Shown here: positions 60,064-64,000 of the stretch, piece by piece
Numbering within the stretch: position 1 is the first letter of the stretch
Layout: every line of letters begins with the position of its first letter
DNA from: Pilimelia anulata
GTDB lineage: Bacteria; Actinomycetota; Actinomycetes; Mycobacteriales; Micromonosporaceae
Direction of reading: 5' to 3'
Length of the DNA stretch: 64,000 nt
Assembly: GCF_014647895.1 (NCBI RefSeq)
Contig: NZ_BMQB01000001.1
Location: 992,001-1,056,000, forward strand
Notes under the pieces: generated by a model
What the model was told of the DNA's origin: nothing
What the model saw: the letters and a program-made list of their open reading frames with translations, nothing else
Databases searched by the model: none
Made by a program: the position numbers and the translations under genes

Positions 60064-62721
60064 CTACGGCGCAGGTTCGGGGCCGTCCGCGAGCAGGTTC
60101 AGCTCCCGCGCCCGCCGGGCCGTGGCGCTGCGGCCGGACGTGCCGAGCTTGCGGTAGATGTTCTTGAGGTGGGTCTTCACGGTGTTGACCGACAGGCCCA
60201 TGGCAACGGCGATGTCGCGGATCGCCACCGCGTCGGCGAGGTGGCGCAGCACCTGTGCCTCCCGGTCGGTCAGTGGCCGCGGCGGTCCGTCAGCGGCCGC
60301 GGGGCGGTCGGCCTCCCGCGCCGTCAGCCACCCGTGCTCGCGCGCGATCGTCGCGTTCTCCCGCAGCAGCAGCGGCGCCCACTTGCCCGAGTCCGACACG
60401 GCGCGCCGCCGGCGGTCGGGGCGGCCGTAGTCGAGCGCGTCGCCGAGGGCCCGGGTGGCGGTCGCCACGTCGCCGGCCGCGGCGGCGAGCCGACCGAGCG
60501 CCAGCGCGGCGTACTGCAGGGCGCTCGGGCTGGCGTCCGGCCCGGCCACCCGGGCCAGCGTCGCCCGGGCCGCGGCGTACTCGCCGCGGGCCTCCAGCAG
60601 GTAGCCCTCGGCGACCGTCCGCTCGGCGCGGTCCTGGATCCGGTCCACGCAGCCGCGGGCCTCGTCGAGATCGCCCACGATCAGGTACGCCCACAGCGCG
60701 GTGAGCTCGATGCGGTCGCTGAACAGCCGCGGCGGCCGGGCCCGACGCAGGTGCGCCCGGGCGGCCCGGGTGGCGGCGATCGCCGCCGGGCCGTCCCTGC
60801 GCGCGCACGCGGCCCAGGCGCGGATCAGCGCGAGCGTCGTCGCGGTGGGCGGGTCGTGCCGCCCGCCCGCGGTCGCCATGGCGTCGGCGGCGTGCTGCCG
60901 CACCGCCGCCAGGTCGTTGCGCACCAGCGCCGTGGCCGCCAGCGTCACGCTCGCCGCCCCGATCCGCTCGGCCGGCCGGACGCCGGCCCGCTCCGCCAGC
61001 GCGATCGCCTGCCCGGCCAGCAGGTCGGCGTCGGCGGTGTTCCCCTCGTACATGCTGAGCAGCCCGAGGTGCCCGAGGGCGTCGTGGGCGCCGAACTCGG
61101 CGTCCGCGCCGGGCGCCGTCGCGGCCCGGGTGAGGGTGTTCCGGGCGGCGTCCAGGCGACCGGCCCACAGCTCCGCCACCCCGACGTTGCTGTCGACGAA
61201 GCGCTGGGTGCGCACCGCGTCCACCCGCGCCTCCGGCCGGGTCTGCGCGTACCGGGCGGCCGCGGCCCCGGCGGCGTCGGCGTCCCCGGTCAGCCGGGCC
61301 AGGGCCACCCGGGCGACCTCGAGGGCGGCGAGGCGGCGCGGGCGGCCAGCGGCTGCCCGGCCGGCCCGCTCCAGTGCCGCCCGGGCCGGCGGGGCGTCGT
61401 GGCGGGCCAGCGCCAGGACGCAGCGGACCAGCTCGGCGGCGCCGTCCCGCGGCGCGTCGGGCAGCGCTGCCAGCCGCTCGCGCACCGGTCCCGCGCGGGG
61501 CGCGGTGAGCAGCGCCGCCACCCCGATGCGGTCGATGGCGACGGCGCAGGCGAACGCCCAGTCACCGGCCCGGACGGCGTGCGCGACCGCCGTGCCGCCG
61601 CTGCCCCGGTCCGCGTACCAGCGGGCGGCGATCGCGTGCAATCGCCCGACGAGGTCGGGGCGGTCGCCGACGAGGGCGTCGCGGAGCATGGCCCGGAACG
61701 GTTCCCGGTAGCGGAAGTGCGTCGGGTCGGCGTGGGCGACGAAGCTGTTCGCCCCGGCCAGCCGGCCGAGGATCGCCCGGGCGTCCGACCGGCCGGTGAG
61801 CCGGTCCGCCAGGTCGGGGTGGACCCGGTCCAACAGGCTCGTCCGCAGGAGCAGGTGGCGCACCCGGGCCGGCTGCGCGTCCAGCACCTCGGTCCGTAGG
61901 AAGTCGGTGACCGCCTGCCGGCCGAGCGGATGGGGCAGGCTCGCCGGTCCCACGCCGGACCGCAGCGCGAGCGCGTGCAGGCACACCCCGGTGAGCCAGC
62001 CCTCTGTGCACCGGTGCAGGGCGCGCAGGTCGGCCTCCGGCACGTCCACGCCGTGCGCGTGCAGGATCCCCGGCAACTCGTCGGCGTCCAGCGCGAGGTC
62101 GGCGGGCCCGATCTCCGCGACGTCCCCGGCCAGGCGGTGCCGGTGCAGCCACGGCACGCTGCCGCTGCGGCCGCAGACGACCAGATGCAGGCCGGGCCCG
62201 GCGTATGCCACCAGCAGGTCCAGCTCGCGGGCCACGGCGGGATCGGTGATGAAGTCGACGCGGTCCAGCACCAGCACCACCGGGGTGGCGCGGTGGCAGA
62301 GCGCGGTCGCCAGCCTGCCCGCGATCGTCCCGTCGACGTCCCCCGCGGCCGGCCGGGCCGGGACCGCGTCCGGGAGGTGGCCGCGCAGCGCGGCGAGTAC
62401 GTGCGTCCAGAACGTCGGCGACCGGTTGTCCTCCTCGTCGAGGGTGAGCCAGGCGACCGGGCCCGGCGCCCCGCCGCCGTGGACCCAGTGGGCGACCGCG
62501 GTGGTCTTACCGGACCCCGGCGGCCCGAGGACCGTGGTCGCTCGGCGGCCCGCCGCTGCGGCGAACAGGCCCGCCAACCGGCGGCGGGGCCCGTGCGTCG
62601 GCGGCAGCGGCGGCACCGCGAGCTTGGTCGGTGGCACGTGCGGCAGCGCGGGACCTGCCGGGCCGCCGGCGACTGCGTGCGCGGGATCGGTCGGCCGTGC
62701 GACGGCGGAGCGCAGCCCCAT
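60064..62721 (-). CDS. LuxR-family ATP-binding (LAL/MalT-type) regulator 4
   Basis: An 885-residue regulator. ATG at 62721. Walker A is GPPGSGKT (66-73), then WLTLDEEDNRSPTFWTHVLAAL, VVLVLDRVDFITDPAVARELDLLVAYAGPGLHLVVCGRS, CTEGWLTGVCLHALAL, a long helical sensor, and a C-terminal HTH ending TVKTHLKNIYRKLGTSGRSATARRARELNLL. Close relative of LAL 3, arranged head-to-tail 103 bases upstream, so they look like a tandem duplication that has diverged. TATTGT 12 bases before the ATG matches the -10 of LAL 1. Confidence 0.93.
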   Translation of the reverse strand: MGLRSAVARPTDPAHAVAGGPAGPALPHVPPTKLAVPPLPPTHGPRRRLAGLFAAAAGRRATTVLGPPGSGKTTAVAHWVHGGGAPGPVAWLTLDEEDNRSPTFWTHVLAALRGHLPDAVPARPAAGDVDGTIAGRLATALCHRATPVVLVLDRVDFITDPAVARELDLLVAYAGPGLHLVVCGRSGSVPWLHRHRLAGDVAEIGPADLALDADELPGILHAHGVDVPEADLRALHRCTEGWLTGVCLHALALRSGVGPASLPHPLGRQAVTDFLRTEVLDAQPARVRHLLLRTSLLDRVHPDLADRLTGRSDARAILGRLAGANSFVAHADPTHFRYREPFRAMLRDALVGDRPDLVGRLHAIAARWYADRGSGGTAVAHAVRAGDWAFACAVAIDRIGVAALLTAPRAGPVRERLAALPDAPRDGAAELVRCVLALARHDAPPARAALERAGRAAAGRPRRLAALEVARVALARLTGDADAAGAAAARYAQTRPEARVDAVRTQRFVDSNVGVAELWAGRLDAARNTLTRAATAPGADAEFGAHDALGHLGLLSMYEGNTADADLLAGQAIALAERAGVRPAERIGAASVTLAATALVRNDLAAVRQHAADAMATAGGRHDPPTATTLALIRAWAACARRDGPAAIAATRAARAHLRRARPPRLFSDRIELTALWAYLIVGDLDEARGCVDRIQDRAERTVAEGYLLEARGEYAAARATLARVAGPDASPSALQYAALALGRLAAAAGDVATATRALGDALDYGRPDRRRRAVSDSGKWAPLLLRENATIAREHGWLTAREADRPAAADGPPRPLTDREAQVLRHLADAVAIRDIAVAMGLSVNTVKTHLKNIYRKLGTSGRSATARRARELNLLADGPEPAP

Positions 62722-62733
62722 CACCCTCTGTCC

Positions 62734-62739
62734 ACAATA
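62734..62739 (-). promoter_or_regulatory. -10 element of LAL regulator 4
   Basis: TATTGT in CCTATTGT on the minus strand, 12 bases before the ATG at 62721; identical octamer to the LAL 1 promoter. Confidence 0.45.
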
Positions 62740-62902
62740 GGCGGTTGACGTGCGGCGCTGAGCGGCTTCGTACGTCCGCCCGGACTCACACACGGCGACG
62801 GCGTCATTTCGTTACGGGGTAGGCGCGCCCACTCTAGGGTGCCCGGGCACCGTGCGCTTTGTGAGGGCATGATCACTGATTCGGAAATCGGGCCCGCCCG
62901 GC

Positions 62903-63202
62903 TCACGCCGCGGCCGGCACGATGAACACCGCCGTGCCGTACGCGCAGATCTCGGTCCACTCCGGGCCGATCTCGCGGTGGTCGAACCGGACCCCCACGA
63001 CAGCATTGGCCCCCCGCTCGTGGGCCAGCGCGACCATCCGCGCGATGGCGTCCTCGCGCCACTTCCGCAGCGCGGGACCGTCGCCCTCCCGGACGAGCCC
63101 GTCCATGAACGGATTCTGCTTCCGGGCGGTGGTACCGAGCACCTCCCCGACGACCCGCAGGATGTCGAAACCGGGAACGGTGTCGATCGTGATCGCGAAC
63201 AT
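62903..63202 (-). CDS. YbjQ-family (DUF74) protein
   Basis: A 99-residue cytosolic protein with the family layout FAITIDTVPGFDILRVVGEVLGTTARKQN...AIARMVALAHERGANAVVGVRFDHREIG...EICAYGTAVFIV. YbjQ proteins form pentamers and are annotated as possible heavy-metal-binding, with no proven function. GGAGGGGGCC precedes the ATG. Confidence 0.9.
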   Translation of the reverse strand: MFAITIDTVPGFDILRVVGEVLGTTARKQNPFMDGLVREGDGPALRKWREDAIARMVALAHERGANAVVGVRFDHREIGPEWTEICAYGTAVFIVPAAA

Positions 63203-63274
63203 GTGGCCCCCTCCGTGACGACGGTCGCACCGGGGCGCGGACAGGCGCCTCCTCCCCGGCGGGTGACCATCGCG

Positions 63275-64000
63275 TCAAGCGGCGGGGGCCAGGGCCACCG
63301 CGCTGTCGGCCAGCGCCTCGACGAAGTCGCTCGGGCGGCCGGTGCCGGCCCACAGCTTCCGCTGGCGGTCGGCGCCGTTGCCCTCCCGCCGTACGATGTC
63401 GAGGCGCCGCTCGACCTCCCGCAGCTCGTCCGGGCCCAGCGCCGGGCGGACCTTCGCGTAGAGCCGCTCCAGCGCCACCTGCTTGCCACCGGCGCCCAGC
63501 CCGTACTGCGCGGCGTGCAGGAGCCCGGACCGGACCCCGGTCCGCCGCGCGTCCGCCGGCCGCGGCTGCGGCTCCGGTCGCTGGGGGCTCTCCTCGACGA
63601 GGCTGGTCACCAGCCCGCGCACCAGGGCGGCGAGCAACACCGCGTCGTCGACGGTCAGGCAGGCGTCCGCGACGCGCACCTCCACGGTGGGGTACCGGTC
63701 CGAGAGCCGCGCCAGCAGGTACACGCTCGCCGGGTCCATCGCGGCGCCGCGGTTGATGAGCCGCCGCACGGCCCGGTCGTACCCGCGCTGACCGTGCCAG
63801 TTGCGCGGCGGCCGAAAGCTCGGCCAGCGCAGCAGCGACCGGTACCGGTCGCTGCTCCAGCCCGTGTCCGCCCCGTTGCTGATCACCGAGTTGGCCGTCA
63901 TCGCGAGCAGCGTCGGCAGCCACGGCCGCAGCCGCGCCAGCACCTGCACCCGGACGTCCGGGTCGGGCACGCCGACGTGGACCTGGCAGGCGCACGCGGC
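63275..64000 (-). CDS. Carboxylate-amine ligase YbdK / GCS2 family, C-terminal part
   Basis: ATP-dependent ligase related to glutamate-cysteine ligase type 2 (YbdK). The gene enters from the right edge; the visible part starts at AACACQVHVGVPDPDVRVQVL, the conserved HVHVG metal/ATP loop of the family. It continues with LLAMTANSVISNGADTGWSSDRYRSLLRWP, NRGAAMDPASVYLLARLSDRYPTVEVRVADACLTVDDAVLLAALVRGLV and ends ALADSAVALAPAA. About 241 codons are visible, the C-terminal two thirds. A YbdK-type weak ligase or a mycothiol/ergothioneine-related ligase are both possible. Confidence 0.88.
   Translation of the reverse strand, partial: AACACQVHVGVPDPDVRVQVLARLRPWLPTLLAMTANSVISNGADTGWSSDRYRSLLRWPSFRPPRNWHGQRGYDRAVRRLINRGAAMDPASVYLLARLSDRYPTVEVRVADACLTVDDAVLLAALVRGLVTSLVEESPQRPEPQPRPADARRTGVRSGLLHAAQYGLGAGGKQVALERLYAKVRPALGPDELREVERRLDIVRREGNGADRQRKLWAGTGRPSDFVEALADSAVALAPAA

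Overview
The window reads as chromosomal DNA of a very high-GC actinobacterium, probably of the family Micromonosporaceae. The basis is extreme third-position GC in almost every gene, frequent GTG/TTG starts, 4-base GTGA/ATGA gene overlaps, many start codons lying 6-7 bases after a TAnnnT hexamer (leaderless transcripts), and a housekeeping gene order shared with other actinobacteria. The genus is inference; no rRNA or marker gene fixes it.

Layout. 1-7.9 kb: 5' part of an aminopeptidase P, a divergent asparagine synthetase, a secreted thermolysin-like (M4) protease, a FlK-like thioesterase, a YdbS/YdbT membrane pair and a small zinc-binding-like protein. 8.2-17.3 kb: a conserved core block, MoxR ATPase - DUF58 - VWA membrane protein, then fabG - inhA-type enoyl-ACP reductase - hemH, a conserved hypothetical, a DUF3097 protein, and NfeD - SPFH; this order closely parallels the mycobacterial moxR1/mabA-inhA-hemZ neighbourhood. 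17.3-23.3 kb: TrmH-type RNA methyltransferase, YdjM-like membrane protein, a STAS protein lacking the usual phospho-serine, and a response regulator - sensor kinase - GerMN lipoprotein operon with an 11-bp-period direct repeat in its promoter. 23.3-32.4 kb, minus strand: an envelope locus of TPR/FN3 membrane protein, large FN3 protein, second MoxR, second DUF58 and a transglutaminase membrane protein.

32.5-37.6 kb: tRNA-Leu(GAG) followed by a visibly lower-GC island. It holds a tyrosine-integrase remnant, a frameshifted IS transposase remnant, and an overlapping gene pair for an unrecognised secreted protein and a lipoprotein. Its far side is a sensor kinase that has lost most of its CHASE domain.

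37.6-64 kb: an accessory, stress-flavoured region. It has a 2H phosphoesterase/DinB-like pair, a small ORF whose ribosome-binding site sits inside a perfect inverted repeat, a GT4 glycosyltransferase, an SCP2-domain protein overlapping a glycogen-debranching-type glucosidase, an MFS transporter, several small membrane or stress proteins (SHOCT, DUF6325, DUF7144, DUF1269), a formylglycine-generating enzyme with both catalytic cysteines, YbjQ, and a carboxylate-amine ligase cut by the window end. Interleaved are four large ATP-binding LuxR (LAL/MalT-type) regulators in two related pairs.

Several strong hairpins separate transcription units. There is no CRISPR array, no rRNA, no intact mobile element and no complete biosynthetic cluster. 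The best leads are the four-LAL stress region, the tRNA-Leu island gene pair, the sequestered ribosome-binding site at 39.4 kb, the phospho-site-less STAS protein beside a two-component operon, and the duplicated MoxR-DUF58 modules.
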